Positions 44,880 through 56,639 of a stretch of 64,000 nt of DNA are shown here, piece by piece. This stretch comes from Arachis hypogaea (taxonomy: Eukaryota > Streptophyta > Magnoliopsida > Fabales > Fabaceae). Under the pieces are notes generated by a model. The model searched no databases. It saw only the letters and a list, made by a program, of their open reading frames with translations, and was not told the DNA's origin. The stretch's first letter is position 1. Each line of letters begins with the position of its first letter. The translations under genes and the position numbers were made by a program. The stretch covers positions 34,068,393 to 34,132,392 of the forward strand of contig NC_092054.1 in NCBI RefSeq assembly GCF_003086295.3. The letters run 5' to 3'.

Positions 44880-46760
44880 ACGCAGCAGTGTAGCATACAC
44901 TCTCATCCTCACTCAATATACACAAACACAAAAGAGAGAAGAAATCAAAGAGGAGAAGGGAAGGAAGGAAAGAGAGGACGACGCCGTCTAGGGCTCCGCC
45001 GACTTCGCCATCGTCGTCGAGCGCCAAAGAGAGAGAGCTCGACAATGACAGGAAATGCGATGGAGGAGAGAAAAAGGAGGTGCTCCGTCGCCGCTGAAAC
45101 TCCACCACCACTGCTAGGGCTTGTTTCAGTCACCGTTCTGCCACCGTCGGGATTCTGTGCCCCCGCCGAGGAGCTCGAAAGGAGGAAGGAGGTTTTTTAA
45201 TTTTGGGGGTTTCGCCTTCTGATTCTCAATTTGTTATGATTCCTTTCTGTGTTTGGCATAAACAGAAGCAAGAGGTGCTGGAAATTTCATATGTGCATGC
45301 TAAACTAGGGAAATCATTCTGTAGGAAAGTGTCGAGCTGCAGGAGTTTTCATTGGGTTCATGCCCTCCTAGTGTGGGTCTTCAAGGGATGCGATGGTCAA
45401 CTATCGTTGATCAGGTTTTACTTCCTTCACATTTTAATATTATAACCTGAAAAATAGTAGTTTTAGATATTTTATTAAGAATATTTCACATGATTAGGTT
45501 TTGATTCAAACACAAATGAAATGAGCATTTTCTTGGTATTTCACAGCGAGTCCTAAAACTGGGTTTAGATTGGGACACAAATGAAATGAGTATTTTGATG
45601 TTTGCTAAGCTTGCAAAGCCATTGATCGAAATTGTTGGGATTGTGATTAATAGTCTACATATCAAGGTTGATGTGTGTAAAAGCAATGTCCACATTTTGA
45701 ATTTTGACGAAGCAAATTTAGAGAAAAAGAAAACATGTGGATATCTTATCTTTACTTCTGGGGCTATGAACTATTGAACTGATTTTCATGCATTAATTAA
45801 AAACATGGTTTGGTGCTTTATATTTTTGTTATTAAAATTCATATTCATTTTGCAGCTTCTATTTACACCAATCCTAGATGGAAAAGCACTTTTGTATTCA
45901 TTTGTATCCTGAATGGCCTGGTGTTTCTTCTTGGCTGGTGTGTTTCTACTATGTTTGATTTAATATAATTGTTGTAATAAAAATAATAAAATTTGAGTTG
46001 TGCTATTTTCCATAAAAGACTTCTGTTTGCAATGCTTTTGTAGAAAGAATATGAACTTCAGTTTTGATGCAAATCTTAGAAATTGTAATGCATTGTGGAT
46101 TATGAAGCTGATTCTATGTAAATGGATATCAGCTTGATGCCTTTCTTGTAATCATGCTTATTTTGAATTTAAATTTTTGTAGGAAAAGCTTTTTGTAAGA
46201 GCCATTCAAGAGTTATGGCAGTGGTGGTCGCGGTTATTGCGCGTGGTGGTGGATACAGAGGAGGAGGAGGCAGTGGTGATGGTGCTTGCTACAGCTGCGG
46301 TGGTGGTGGAAGCTGTAACAACTGTGGGTATTTTAGGCTTTTGCAAGGGACTGCCCAACAAGCTCTCGCTGAAAAATGTAAGTATATAGCCTTAATTTCT
46401 CTGATCATTATGTTGTGTTTGAAAAATAGTAGTTTTGCAGAATCTTGTGTCTTTCAAGTAGGATTGATTGAAAATTTTTGGTACCCTTTTGGTTAAAAAA
46501 TGATTTTAAAACTGAATTTTTGGTTAATTATAATAATTTTAATTTTTAACTTACTATTCACCTGCAAGTGTTTATGCAAAATAATTGGTCCTTATTCTCA
46601 GTGCAGCCTGGTGGGTTTGAGGGGAAGGAGGAGACTGTAATTTAGCAGAGGAATGGTGTAGTTGAGTGGGGCAGCAGAGGTGGTGGCAATGGCCTGATCA
46701 GATTGGCTCTTGGGAGTAGGCAGAGGAGCATTACTGAACTCCTTCAGGTGAGAATTTACG
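44880..46760 (+). pseudogene. Host-gene-like sequence captured in CACTA2
   Basis: A GC-rich, exon-like block (44960-45200) with an ATG at 45045 opening 51 codons (MTGNAMEERKRRCSVAAETP) is followed by spliced-looking blocks at about 45270-45415, 45547-45715, 46203-46376 and 46602-46747, several ending at GTAAG/GTGAG. The 46230-46360 block reads Gly-rich then ACYSCGGGGSCNNCG and, one frame over, FARDC, the pattern of a CCHC zinc knuckle in a glycine-rich RNA-binding or cold-shock-type protein. No single continuous frame; parental gene not identified. Transduplication is inferred. Confidence 0.4.
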
Positions 46761-48205
46761 CCAATTTCTATATCTTGGTTTCCTTGATTGGTTAGTTTGT
46801 TTGTATTGTTTCATGTTTATGTTTTTTGAAATTCCAATTACTGTGATATAAGAGATTCTAATTGAGAACAAATTGCCTTGTCCTTTTTATAAGAGAGGGT
46901 GCAATGAGAAGCACATTCACATGTATCTTTTTGTTATTGATGATGCATGCGTTATGCTTGATTGGTTGAGGCGCAGTTTCATAGCATTGACATTTATAAA
47001 TCATGATATAATTGGTCGTGAAATTTGCTCTTTTAATTGATTTTGGTTGGCTAGCAAGCAAGGATGCTTTAAAAATGTCTGTTGTTTTGGTGCCGAATGT
47101 CCACTTAGGTTAATTAACAGATGCTTTAATTTCACCGTTCCATTGGATACTCCAATAGTTACAAATGTTGTTTGTATTGTATTTGCATGATTAAGCTGAG
47201 AATGAAAGCACTTTTTCCTCCATCTTCCCCTTCAACCGTGGATTGGTGCTACTTTGTTGTTTTATTTAAGAGGTGCTGTGATGATTTCATATTCCCCTTA
47301 AGAATGTTACTTTATGTGTTGGCCGGATCCTAATTTTATCAATGAATGCTATATCATTGTCTAGTATTGGCACCATATAAAATATCCATTCTTAAATACT
47401 TGTCCTATCTATAATCTTACTTTGTATGCGTGTGTGTGACATCATTTCTAATACCTGTGCTATATCCAATGTTTTCACATTCATTTGAGCATCATGAAGG
47501 TGAATAGTAAGTTAAGAAATAATATCTTGTGTTTAAAAAATAGCAATAACTAGTTTCTCTTAGATGGTCAAAGAATTGTGCATCTGTACTGGGAATTGTA
47601 GATAGTGAATTTATTATGTATGATCATGCTAAAAAGTACTTATCATGTATGATCATGCTATCACTTCATATTTTGATGGGTTTCTTATTGTGCAGGAGTC
47701 TGATTTAGTTTGATTTAGATAGTTTATTAGAGTAGATTAATGTAGCATTTTCAGCCAAAATAATTGTTGGCTCAACACCTCTGAAGCAGAATCAGAGGCA
47801 TGAAGGTAATGCAAGGATTATTAGAAGCATACTCTCAAATAAGGAAATGCACCAAAGTCAGTCAGCCATGCCTCAATCAGAGCAGGCAGTACCAACATCT
47901 GATCTACAAAAAGAAAGATAACCACCTCGCCCTGTACATGTGCAATTGATTTGGAAGTAATTTATTTTTAGAGAAATAAATTTTATTTTTAAAAAAATAA
48001 TTTGTATTATTCTCAAATAGAAGATCTTATGACTGCTAATTTATTATGGCAACTTAAATTTTGTTTAAGGATAATTTTTATTATTTCAAGAATATTGAAT
48101 TGTATTATTATGTATTTATTTTTATTTAATAATATTTTACTAATTTAATTAAAAATATAGGATTATATATATAATTATATTATTAAATATTAGGTTTTAG
48201 AAAAA

Positions 48206-48213
<8 letters not shown>
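46761..48213. other. CACTA2 internal spacer
   Basis: AT-rich with no recognised exon. A short repeat (TATGTATGATCATGCTA) at about 47617-47660. Confidence 0.45.

Positions 48214-48235
<22 letters not shown>
48214..48235. repeat. (TA)n microsatellite in CACTA2
   Basis: About 11 TA units after an A run. Confidence 0.9.
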
Positions 48236-48236
<1 letters not shown>

Positions 48237-48259
48237 GAAAATAAAAAAAAAAGCAATGA

Positions 48260-48640
48260 TGGATCTAAGGCTACACTTATATACAGTAGCTATGGTATAC
48301 AAAAAAGAAGGACCTAAGGCTACACTTATAAAGGGTAGCCATGGTATACAATGTGGCTACGTGTTACAGGTGATGCAGTAATGCTGAAAAGCGTAGCCTA
48401 TTCTGTTAAAAATAGAAGCTGAAAAGCGTAGCCTTTGGTCCTGAACAGCATCACTTGAAAAGCGCACCCTATTCCCAAACGCCAAAAGCGTAACACTTGG
48501 TGCAGAAAAGCATAGCCTTTGAGAATAGGCAATGGCCGAATAGGAATCACCTCAGAAAGTGTAGCCGTAGCCCAGAAAGCGTAGCCGTAGCCTAAGGCAT
48601 CATTTTTTTTCACTCTTGGCTACACTTTTCAAGTGTACCT
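48260..48640. repeat. CACTA2 right subterminal repeats
   Basis: Repeated AAAGCGTAGCC, AAGCGCACCC and GGCTACACTT units, mostly one orientation. Confidence 0.82.
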
Positions 48641-48783
48641 GAATGAGTGTTTTTCTTGTAGTGAAAATTGCAAAAGACTCAAAGTAGCATCCATATTGGC
48701 TAAAAGATAATTAATTCTTTATTAAATTCAACAAATTATATGCAAATTCACTAGGAAAAGATAGGAAAGATGCTCACGCATCA

Positions 48784-49727
48784 GAGACCCAAGAGATACG
48801 CACTCAAGCTGTCGCCCAATGACTACGTTAAGCTCAGGTAGAACGGGAGTGGTTGTCAAGCATGTGTTCATAAGTTTGAGAATAATGATGAGTGTCACGG
48901 ATCATCATATTCTCTATATTGAAGTACGAGTGAGTATCTTAGAACAGAATCAAGCGTGATTGAATAGAAAACAATAGTAATTGCATTAATCCATTGAGAC
49001 ACAGCAGAGCTCCTCACCCCCCACCTATGGGGTTTAGAGGCTCAGGCTGTAGAAAATACAATATGAGATGTAAAATGTCATGAGTTTCTAAATGAATCTC
49101 TAAAAGTAGTTTTTATACTAAACTAGTAACTTAGGGTTACAGAAAATGAGTAACTAGGTGTAGATAGTGCAGAATTCCACTTCCGGGGCCCACTTGGTGA
49201 GTGTTTGGACTGAGCTTTCAAGCTTCCACGTGCATATGCCTCATATTGGAGTTAAACGCCACCCTGGGTGCCAAAATGGGCGTTTAACGCCGAAAAGTAT
49301 GCCAGTTCTGGTGTTTTACACCAGAAAGTTTTTGGCTGGATTTTAACGCCAGTTTGGGCCATCAAATATCGGGAAAAGTATAAACTATTATATATTGCTA
49401 AAAAGCCCAAGATGTCTACTTTCCAACGCAATTAAGAGCGCACCAATTGGGCTTCTATAACTCTAGAAAATTCATTTCGAGTGCAGGAGGGTCAGAATCC
49501 AACAGCATCTGCAGTCATTTCTCAGCCTCTGAATCAGATTTTTGCTCAGGTCCCTCAATTTCAGCCAAAAAATACCTAAAATTACAGAAAAACACACAAA
49601 CTTATAGTAAAGTCCAGAAATATGATTTTTGAATAAAAACTAATAAAAATATAATAAAAAGTAACTAAAATATACTAAAAACTACCTAAAAACAATGCCA
49701 AAAAGGGTATAAATTATCGACTCATCA
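48784..49727 (-). repeat. RE3 5' LTR, U3 part
   Basis: Continues from 33889 after the GAGAC duplication and ends (plus) GACTCATCA; in sense it starts TGATGAGTCGATAATTTATA. Closely related to the RE2 LTR. TATAAAA (minus) at 49111-49117; GGCGTTTAACGCC-type palindromes at 49245-49350, upstream of the TATA box in sense. Confidence 0.88.
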
Positions 49728-50451
49728 TGGTACTTGTTTGATTTAATGATTAGCTCAATAATAAATGATGCATAATAAAATATTCTTTGAAGTGTGAATT
49801 AGTTTGCTGCTATAAATCTTTTTATTAATGAATACCCCTTGAGAACAAAGTAAAATAAGCAAGAAAAAGAAAGAGAAAAGCTAAGAATTGGCAAAGAAAC
49901 AAACAATAAGGCTAGACACCAATAGCTTGGACCCTAGGACATATGCCTGTGGTGTTTTTGTACTAGGATATGCTTGGACAATTAGGTTTTGAGGAGTATT
50001 TTAAAACTTGGCCACTTGGATTAACTAATCTGGGATTGCCAACTGAAAGTCCATTATCAAGAGCAACCTAGTTACAAAGCACTTAGTAATCCAAAGAGAT
50101 GCTGGGCATCAATGTTCCTAGGAAGAAATTGTGAGCCATGTGTGTGGTGAAGAAGTGTTGGGCAAAAATTGAGCCAAAAGGGCTGCTGCAACACTTGCCA
50201 CCAAGCTTTCATTAATAAATAAGCTTTCCAAAGCAAAAGAAAGAAAGAAAAAGCAAGCAAGGGATCAATCAAAAAGCAAGGCAGCATAGCAGCAATTCTA
50301 GTGAGCCATCAAGGAGACATTTTATATCAGATAGCTAAGAATAATTGAGCTACATTTGACTACATAAAACCCCATGAACCAAGTTCAATTATCTGCTAAA
50401 TAAAGACATACATGCTTCTCTGTTTCATTTCATTTCTTCTTATGTTTAGTG
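49728..50451 (+). other. RE5 3' internal remnant
   Basis: Non-coding 3' UTR-like sequence of a plus-strand element; everything 5' of 49728 is lost at the RE3 LTR edge. No gene. Confidence 0.6.
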
Positions 50452-50488
50452 CTTTCTTGGAGACAAGCAAGATTTAAGTTTGGTGTTG
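50452..50488 (+). other. RE5 3' hairpin + PPT-position module
   Basis: Stem CTTTCTTG/CAAGCAAG (one mismatch), loop GAGA (50452-50471), then ATTTAAGTTTGGTGTTG abutting the LTR. Confidence 0.7.
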
Positions 50489-50754
50489 TGATGACAAGTC
50501 ATCTTATGCTAGCTTTTCAAGCATTTTTCACTTTTTTCATTAGGTTTTATGCACTTTCTTGCATTATAAGTAAGTTATTTGGAGAAGGTTTGCATGATTA
50601 TGATTTATCAATCAACCATCCTTTATTTGACACAAAATCATGAGGTTTAAGCTAGAATTAGTTGGTTTTTGAATGATTTATAAACCTTGTGAATTTGGTG
50701 ATGCTTTGATTGGTTGTTTTGATTACTTGTAGATGAAGAAAAGAAAGAAACAAG

Positions 50755-51350
50755 GAAAGCATGCTCAACCAAGCGTGGCCCAAGATACAAAAGTGTAGCA
50801 TTCAAAGGAGCCAAGCATAGCACTCTTTATTCAAGCGGAGCGTTCACTCTTTGAATGCTAGTTGGAGCACCAGCTCCCACCAAGAAAAAATCAAGCATAG
50901 CGCTAAGTTATGTTTGTCAACTGAGCACCACAAGGAACCAAAGGAAGCAAGGGTGCTACGTTAACTTAGTTGCCTTTTTTGTGGGGCTCAACAAAGAAAA
51001 TCAAGGCGCAATATCAAGGAAAGGTGGAGCCAGGATTCGAAATGGGGACCTTGTGCTAGCAAGGAAGGAGCGCTAGTGTGCAAGGGAATTGGCACAAATG
51101 GGAGAGCTAGGATTCGAAATTGGAAACCATGCCCAAAGCATGAAGCGCTACACTGGAAGGTTTTGGCATGAGGAAATTGGCAAAATGAAACCAGCAAGGC
51201 TCGAAGAGGGAGCCTCTCTTCAAAGCATGAAGCGCTACGTTGAAACAAGTAACTGAGCGCTATACAAGGCTTGACACGAGACAAAATGAGCCGAGGCATA
51301 AGGCAATTGAGTGCTACGTTGGGTTACATGACTGAGCACTCCACTGGAGG
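50755..51350 (+). repeat. AGCGCTAC palindrome-word array in RE5 U3
   Basis: At least ten AGCGCTAC, GAGCGCT, AAGCATAGCGCT, GCTACGTT words, ending about 100 bp before the TATA box. The open frames here have no known protein motif. Confidence 0.6.
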
Positions 51351-51450
51351 TGTCCCTGAGCCCAATTTCAATTAAATGCCACCTTGGACCAAATTCTTCA
51401 TCAATTTGAAAAAGCCCACTCCAAAGTCTGAAGATCAAAACTAGAAAGTG

Positions 51451-51458
51451 TATAAATA
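51451..51458 (+). promoter_or_regulatory. TATA box of RE5 LTR
   Basis: TATAAATA in AGTGTATAAATAGG. Confidence 0.65.
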
Positions 51459-52520
51459 GGAATTAGTTTGATTTGTAGAGGACTTTTGAACCTTCTTTCA
51501 TTTTTCGTTTTACCTTTGGCTCACTCTTCAATTTTACTTTTAGTTCAAATTTAGTTATTTTTGTATTTGGGAATTTGGATCTGAGTTCTTCTTTCTACAT
51601 TTTCATTCTTCAACTTTTGCTATCTGTTCTTGGAATTTGAATTGAGATTGAAGAGCTTCATTGATTCTAAGTTTGAGAATCATCTTTACCTCTCTTCTCA
51701 ATTGTTCTAAGAATTGGTTTAAGTTTTCTTTCTGTTTTTCATTTTCTTGCTTCAGCAACTTTTACTTTCTGTTTTGAGTTCTGGATTGAGATTGAAGAAA
51801 TTCTGTTTCAATTCTTGATCTGAAATTCAGCTTTGTTTTTCTTCTGCATAATTATGAGAATTGAGGAATTGGATCTGAGTTTATTGCTGTTTCATTTACA
51901 TTTTCTTCTTCAATTTAGTTTTTACTTGATTAAGGGTGTAATTGAGATATAGATCTGTGTTCAAATCTCATTGCTCCTCTTAGATCTTCATTTTTCTTTT
52001 ATATTTCATAATTGAGCTAAGTTTCCTTTCTGTTTTGCTACTGAATTGAATCTTTTCATCTAATAGCTTTCTGTTTTACTTCAATGTAAATTTTCTTGTT
52101 AAATTCTGAATCCCAGCTCCCAAATCCCTTTTAATCTTCAAGCAATTTAAGTTTCTCAGCAATTTAGATTCAGTCATTTACTTTTCTTGCAATTTAAGTT
52201 TCAGCTATTTTACTTTCTTGCAATCTAAGTTTCAGTCATTTACATTACTTGCACTTTAAGTTTTAGCTCAATTTACATTTTCTGCATTTTAGATTCTGTC
52301 AATTTCCCCTCTCCCATTTATTTTTTTGCAATTTAGCTTCTGTTGATCACAATTCACTCAAATCATCAACTGTTTGCTTAACTAAATTAACCACCTAACT
52401 AAAATTGCTTAATCCATCAATCCCTGTGGGATCGACCTCACTCATGTGAGTAATTACTACTTGATGCGACCCGGTACACTTGCCGGTGAGTTTTGTGTTG
52501 GAATTGTTTTCCACACATCA

Positions 52521-53335
52521 TTGGCTATTTTGATTCACTTGATTGTTAGTATGCTTAGTTGAGTCCTTTTGCATGCAGAAATATTTTTCTTGATAATTGA
52601 ATGTTTATCACGTTTTATTCAGTACATGAATGGTGTTCAATTCAGTGGAGTTGGTCATTTTCATTCACTTGATTATTCGTGTCTTCAGTTGGGTCCTTTG
52701 GCAGGCCAAAATATTTTTCTTTTTGATTGAATGTTTATCACATTTTATTCAAAACATGAATGTTGTTCAGTTCAGACGTTCAGTGGAATTGGCCATTTTG
52801 ATTCACTTGATTGTTAGTGTGTTCAGTTGGGTCCTTTTGCATGCAGAAATGATTTTCTCACCGACTGAATGTTTATCACATTTTATTCAAAATATGAATG
52901 GTGTTCAGTTCAGTGGAGTTGCTAATTTTGATTCACTTGATTGTTAGTATGTTCAGTTAAGTTCTTTTGCATGCAAAAATGCTTTTCTAGCCATTTCAAT
53001 GTTTATCACGTTTTATTCAATACATCAAAGGAGTTCGGTTCAGTGGGCTTTGACATTTTCATTCACTTAATTGTTAGTGTGTTCAGTTGGGTCCTTTTGC
53101 ATGCAGAAATGATTCTCTTGCTGATTGAATGTTTATCACATTTTATTCAAAACATGAATGGTGTTCAGTTCAGTGGAGTTGGCCATTTTGATTCACTTGA
53201 TTGTTAGTGTGTTCATTTAGGTTCTTTTGCATGCAGAAATGCTTTTCTAGCTGTTTTAATGTTTATCACGTTTTATTCAGTACATCAAGGGAGTTCGGTT
53301 CAGTGGGCTTGGACATTTTCATTCACTTGATTAAA
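52521..53335 (+). repeat. 130-bp tandem repeat array in MULE-B intron
   Basis: The word TTGATTCACTTGATTGTTAG or close variants starts at 52531, 52661, 52799, 52929, 53059, 53189 and 53319: steps of 130, 138, 130, 130, 130 and 130. The 138 step carries an 8-bp insertion. About six units; the left end is cut by RE5. Open frames of 88-105 codons through it simply follow the repeat. Confidence 0.93.
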
Positions 53336-53714
53336 ATATGCATGCTTGTGCTTGTCGGTGTATTAAGTGAAGTATTGACCAAATTTTTTTGTTCTTACAG
53401 CAAAAATGAAGAATACAATGGTAACAAAGAAGGAGAAGTCGTGCTAAAACGTAAGCATATGTACACATTAAATATATTTATCGCCTTTCATTAGAAAAAA
53501 CTCTATTTTTTATTATAAATATATCTTGACATACTGTTTTGAAACATTACAGAAAACTCATGATCTCAGATGCTAGATAAAGGCAATAGAGAGGGTGTTC
53601 AAGGAATTGAGTAAGGAAATGAGAGATATAGTTGAAGAAATGGGATTTGGTGTGTTGGTACATGTCCCGAAAATGAACGTCTCTCACAGCCTCTTGAGAG
53701 AGTTGATAGCTTGC

Positions 53715-55124
53715 TGATAAACCCCATTTTTAGGGTTTATCTTGTGCTTAATTTAGGTGGATTTCATCCACTTTACCCACATTTATTCAATGAAATAGCA
53801 TGGTTTCATGATTGTCTCCTAATTTGTGCTTAAGTGTGAAAACATGCTTTTTGAGCCTTAATTAGCTAAATTTAATTTACCTTTGATTCCACTAGATGCC
53901 TTGATATGTTTGTTAGTGAATTCAGATTGGAAAGGCTAGGAATGGATCAAATGGATGAAGAGGAAAAGTATGCAAGTGGAGAAATCATGAGGAAACAAGG
54001 ATTTGGGATGTTGAGATCGATGCGCACGCGTGGATTGTGACGTCGCATGGCGACGCGTACGCGTACATGGCACGTACGCGTCGATGCTTGCACGTGACTC
54101 CTTTAAAGGCAAAACGCTGGGGGCAAATTCTGGGCTTCCCAGGCCTAAATCCAACTCATCTCTGATGCTATTTAACCCAAGGACTGAAGGGGAATCACAA
54201 CTTTTTCACCACTTAGTTTAGTTTAGTTTAGTTTTGGAGGGAAAGTTAGTTTCTAGAGAGAGAAGCTCTCCCTTCTCTCTAGAATTAGGATTAGGTTAGA
54301 TCTAGATTAGAATTTCTTAGATCTAAGTTAATTTCATGCTTTGATTTACTTTTCCTTTGCAATTTCTTCTTCTTCTACCTTTCCTCTCTCTAGTTTAGCA
54401 TTTAATTCTTGTAATTCTTTACTTTTATGTTGATGCACTTTTGTTCTTCTATTTCTCTTTTAATGCAATTTATGATTCCTTTATTGTTGAATTGCTTTGT
54501 TGTTGTTTAATTCCTTTTACTTTCCTTTTATTCCTTCCAAGTATTTGATGAAATGCTTGGTTGGATTTTAGTATAGATTTTTCTCCTCTTGGCTTTGGTA
54601 GAGTAATTAGTGACTCTTGAGTTATCTAATTCCTTTGTTGATTGATAATTAGAAGTTTCTAATTGATTTGAATGCCACTAAAGCTAGTCTTTCCTTTTGG
54701 AGTTGGCTAGGACTTGTGGACTCAAGTTAATCCATCCACTTGACTTTTCTCCATAGTCAGAGGTTAACTAAGTGGGAGCAATAGACAATTGTTGTCACAA
54801 TTGAGGAGGATAACTAGGATAGGACTTCTAGTTCTCATACCTTGCCAACAGCTTTTCTAGTTGTTAGTTTATTTTCATTGCCATTTATATTTCTTGTCTC
54901 TTACCTCAAAAACCCCAAAACTTACTTCATAGCCAATAACATGACACTTTATTGCAATTCCTAAGGAGAACGACCCGAGGTTTGAATACTTCGGTTATTA
55001 ATTTTAGGGGTTTGTTACTTGTGACAAACAAATTTTTGTATGAAAGGATTATTGTTGGTTTAGAGACTGTACTTCGACGAGATTTTATTTGTGAAATTCT
55101 ATACCATCAAAATCCCGTTCATCA
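53715..55124 (+). repeat. Solo LTR, RE1-related family
   Basis: 1410 bp, TGATAAACCCCATTTTTAGG...CCCGTTCATCA. Flanks CTTGC (53710-53714) and CTTCC (55125-55129), one mismatch, and MULE-B coding sequence resumes after it. No internal element sequence, so it formed by LTR-LTR recombination. It has TATTTAA at about 54170 and an ACGCGT array at 54010-54100. Confidence 0.85.
54010..54100. repeat. ACGCGT palindrome array in solo LTR
   Basis: GCGCACGCGTGG, CGACGCGTACGCGTACATGG and GTACGCGTCG, ending about 70 bp before the TATA-like element. Confidence 0.8.
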
Positions 55125-55432
55125 CTTCCTATAACGACTATTATGGATGCCTGAACACTCTCCATGGGAAAATATACATAACACCTGAGAAGGTAACAAC
55201 TGTGCCGGGCATAAATCACGGCGGTAATACACTTTATACCTTGTGCTTATTTCGGTTCATTGCTTGCTATATTTTCGGTTCACTTGTGTAGAGAAAATAA
55301 AACTGAGCCTATTTGACTAGTTAAAATATTGTAGGGGATCGTTTTCCTGAAAAAGTTAACTACGTCAGACTAAATGAGGCAGACAAGCAGATTACTAATG
55401 GCTTTAAATGTGTTATTGATGCCAGGGCATTA

Positions 55433-56264
55433 TGGCTAGTTTTACTAGCCATTTTTTGTATGCTTTAGGTTGGTTTCATGCATTTTCTTAGGAAATAAGA
55501 AAGTATTTGGTTGAAAATGCATTCACACCATGATTCAAGAAAACATTGTGAATTTTGAATGATTTCATGAGAATTATGCATGAATTGAATGATAAAATGG
55601 ATGATGCATGATCTCATGATTAAGAGCAAGACTTTGATGTACTTTGTTTGATTGATTTCAGGTAACAAGAAGCAGAGAAGAGCCACGTTAGTGGCTACGT
55701 TAGTGCCACTAACGTGGCCATTAAAGTAGAAGAAATGAAAGCTTGGAAAGTTAGTGAGAACGTTAACGCCACTAACGTTAGCAAAGGGCAAGAAGACCCA
55801 CGTTAGCGACCCCGTTAGCTCCACTAACGTGGTCACTAACGTAGAAGAAAAGAGAAGCCCCAACGTTAGTGAGAAAGTTAATGGCATTAACTTTGAAGAA
55901 GGAGCAGCGTTATTGACAAAAGTGAGTACCAATAACGCTAGCGTAGCAAAAGAAGACCCACGTTAGCTTCCACGTTAGTTACATTAACATGGGAACTAAC
56001 GTGGAAGGAAAGGGAAGCACCAACGTTAGTGGAAAAAGTGAGTGCCACTAATGTTTGCGAAGCAAAGGAAGACCCACGTTAATGGCCACGTTAGTTACAC
56101 TAACGTGGATATTAACGTGGGCAAAAGTCTCACCTAGCAGCCTGACCACGCCTTCTTCAAACAAGAATAACTTGAGCCACAAAGCTCCAAATGAGGTGAT
56201 TCTAATGGCATTGGAAAGTAGGATTCCAGATCTTTCCAAGCATATATGGCACTACATGGTGGAC
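55433..56264 (+). repeat. RE6 LTR, 5' part, cut by RE7
   Basis: Begins TGGCTAGTTTTACTAGCCA, itself an inverted repeat, after CATTA in MULE-B. Ends at the RE7 LTR (TGGAC before 56265). The remainder is outside the window. Confidence 0.7.
55680..56110. repeat. CCACGTTAGTGG/CCACTAACGTGG array in RE6 LTR
   Basis: More than fifteen ACGTTAG/CTAACGT words in both orientations, several as perfect neighbouring inverted repeats (GCCACGTTAGTGGC). Confidence 0.88.
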
Positions 56265-56639
56265 TGATGAGCGGATAATTTATACGCTTTTTGACATTGT
56301 TTTTAGTATATTTTTAGTAGGATCTAGTTACTTTTAGGGATGTTTTCATTAGTTTTTATGTTAAATTCACATTTCTGGACTTTACTATGAGTTTGTGTGT
56401 TTTTCTATGATTTTCAGGTATTTTCTGGCTGAAATTGAGGGACTTGAGCAGAAATCAGATTCAGAGGTTGAAGAAGGACTGCTGATGCTGTTGGATTCTG
56501 ACCTCCATGCACTCAAAGTGGATTTTCTGGAGCTACAGAACTCAAAATGGCGCGCTTCCAATTGCGTTGGAAGGTAGACTTCCAGGGCTTTCCAGCAATA
56601 TATAATAGTCTATACTTTGGCCAAGAATAGATGACGTAA

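Larger units (their letters stand above)
44535..48663. mobile_element. CACTA2: non-autonomous CACTA transposon
   Basis: Starts CACTACAAGAAAAATACCC and ends TGTTTTTCTTGTAGTG, perfect 14-bp terminal inverted repeats. Three-base target duplication AAA (44532-44534, 48664-48666) confirmed against the uninterrupted LTR at about 35205 (CAAAATTG). Subterminal repeats of AAAGCGTAGCC/GGCTACGCTTTT type lie at 44580-44800 and 48260-48640. 4129 bp long, with no transposase motif. Confidence 0.92.
33890..48783 (-). mobile_element. RE4: near-complete Athila-like LTR retrotransposon
   Basis: LTRs at 33890-35324 and 43286-48783 (the latter includes CACTA2), flanked by GAGAC on both sides. The minus strand carries LTR, primer site, leader, gag-protease-RT-RNase H in one frame with only three stops, integrase, ACGCGT spacer, a vestigial ORF2 start, 3' UTR and PPT-position module. 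Without CACTA2 it would be about 10.8 kb. It is the best-preserved coding element here and a possible helper type for the pol-less RE2/RE7 family, whose gag is similar. Confidence 0.92.
43286..48783 (-). repeat. RE4 5' LTR, interrupted by CACTA2
   Basis: Plus-strand TGGGGCGGAATTT...GCTCACGCATCA. The LTR parts are 43286-44534 and 48664-48783. U5 motif at 43361-43371, TATA at 44102-44111. Target duplication GAGAC at 48784-48788. Confidence 0.9.
50489..52520 (+). repeat. RE5 3' LTR
   Basis: 2032 bp, TGATGACAAG...CACACATCA. TATAAATA at 51451-51458; U5 GGGATCGACC at 52428-52437. A CTTGCAATTTAAGTTTCAG-like unit repeats at 52135-52290. The other LTR is absent. Confidence 0.82.
53401..55427 (+). pseudogene. 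MULE-B Ulp1-type gene, N-terminal exons, split by solo LTR
   Basis: Exon-like blocks 53401-53450, 53553-53714, 55125-55223 and 55335-about 55427. They encode (with a stop near 53576) KAIERVFKELSKEMRDIVEE, FGVLVHVPKMNVSHSLLREL, then YYGCLNTLHGKIYITPEKVT and FPEKVNYVRLNEADKQITNG. This is the domain upstream of the protease in plant Ulp1-bearing MULEs. The protease part is not reached: RE6 interrupts at about 55428. A solo LTR splits the second exon from the third. Confidence 0.7.

Noticed and set aside
44878..45133. Minus-strand Ser-rich ORFs in CACTA2 as a host gene
   Set aside because: The block looks like a CT/GA-rich leader with coding sense on the plus strand; the minus ORFs have no domain and end without splice context.
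52630..53494. Three 88-105 codon ORFs as a novel small protein family
   Set aside because: They follow the 130-bp intronic tandem repeat; their stops recur with the repeat period.
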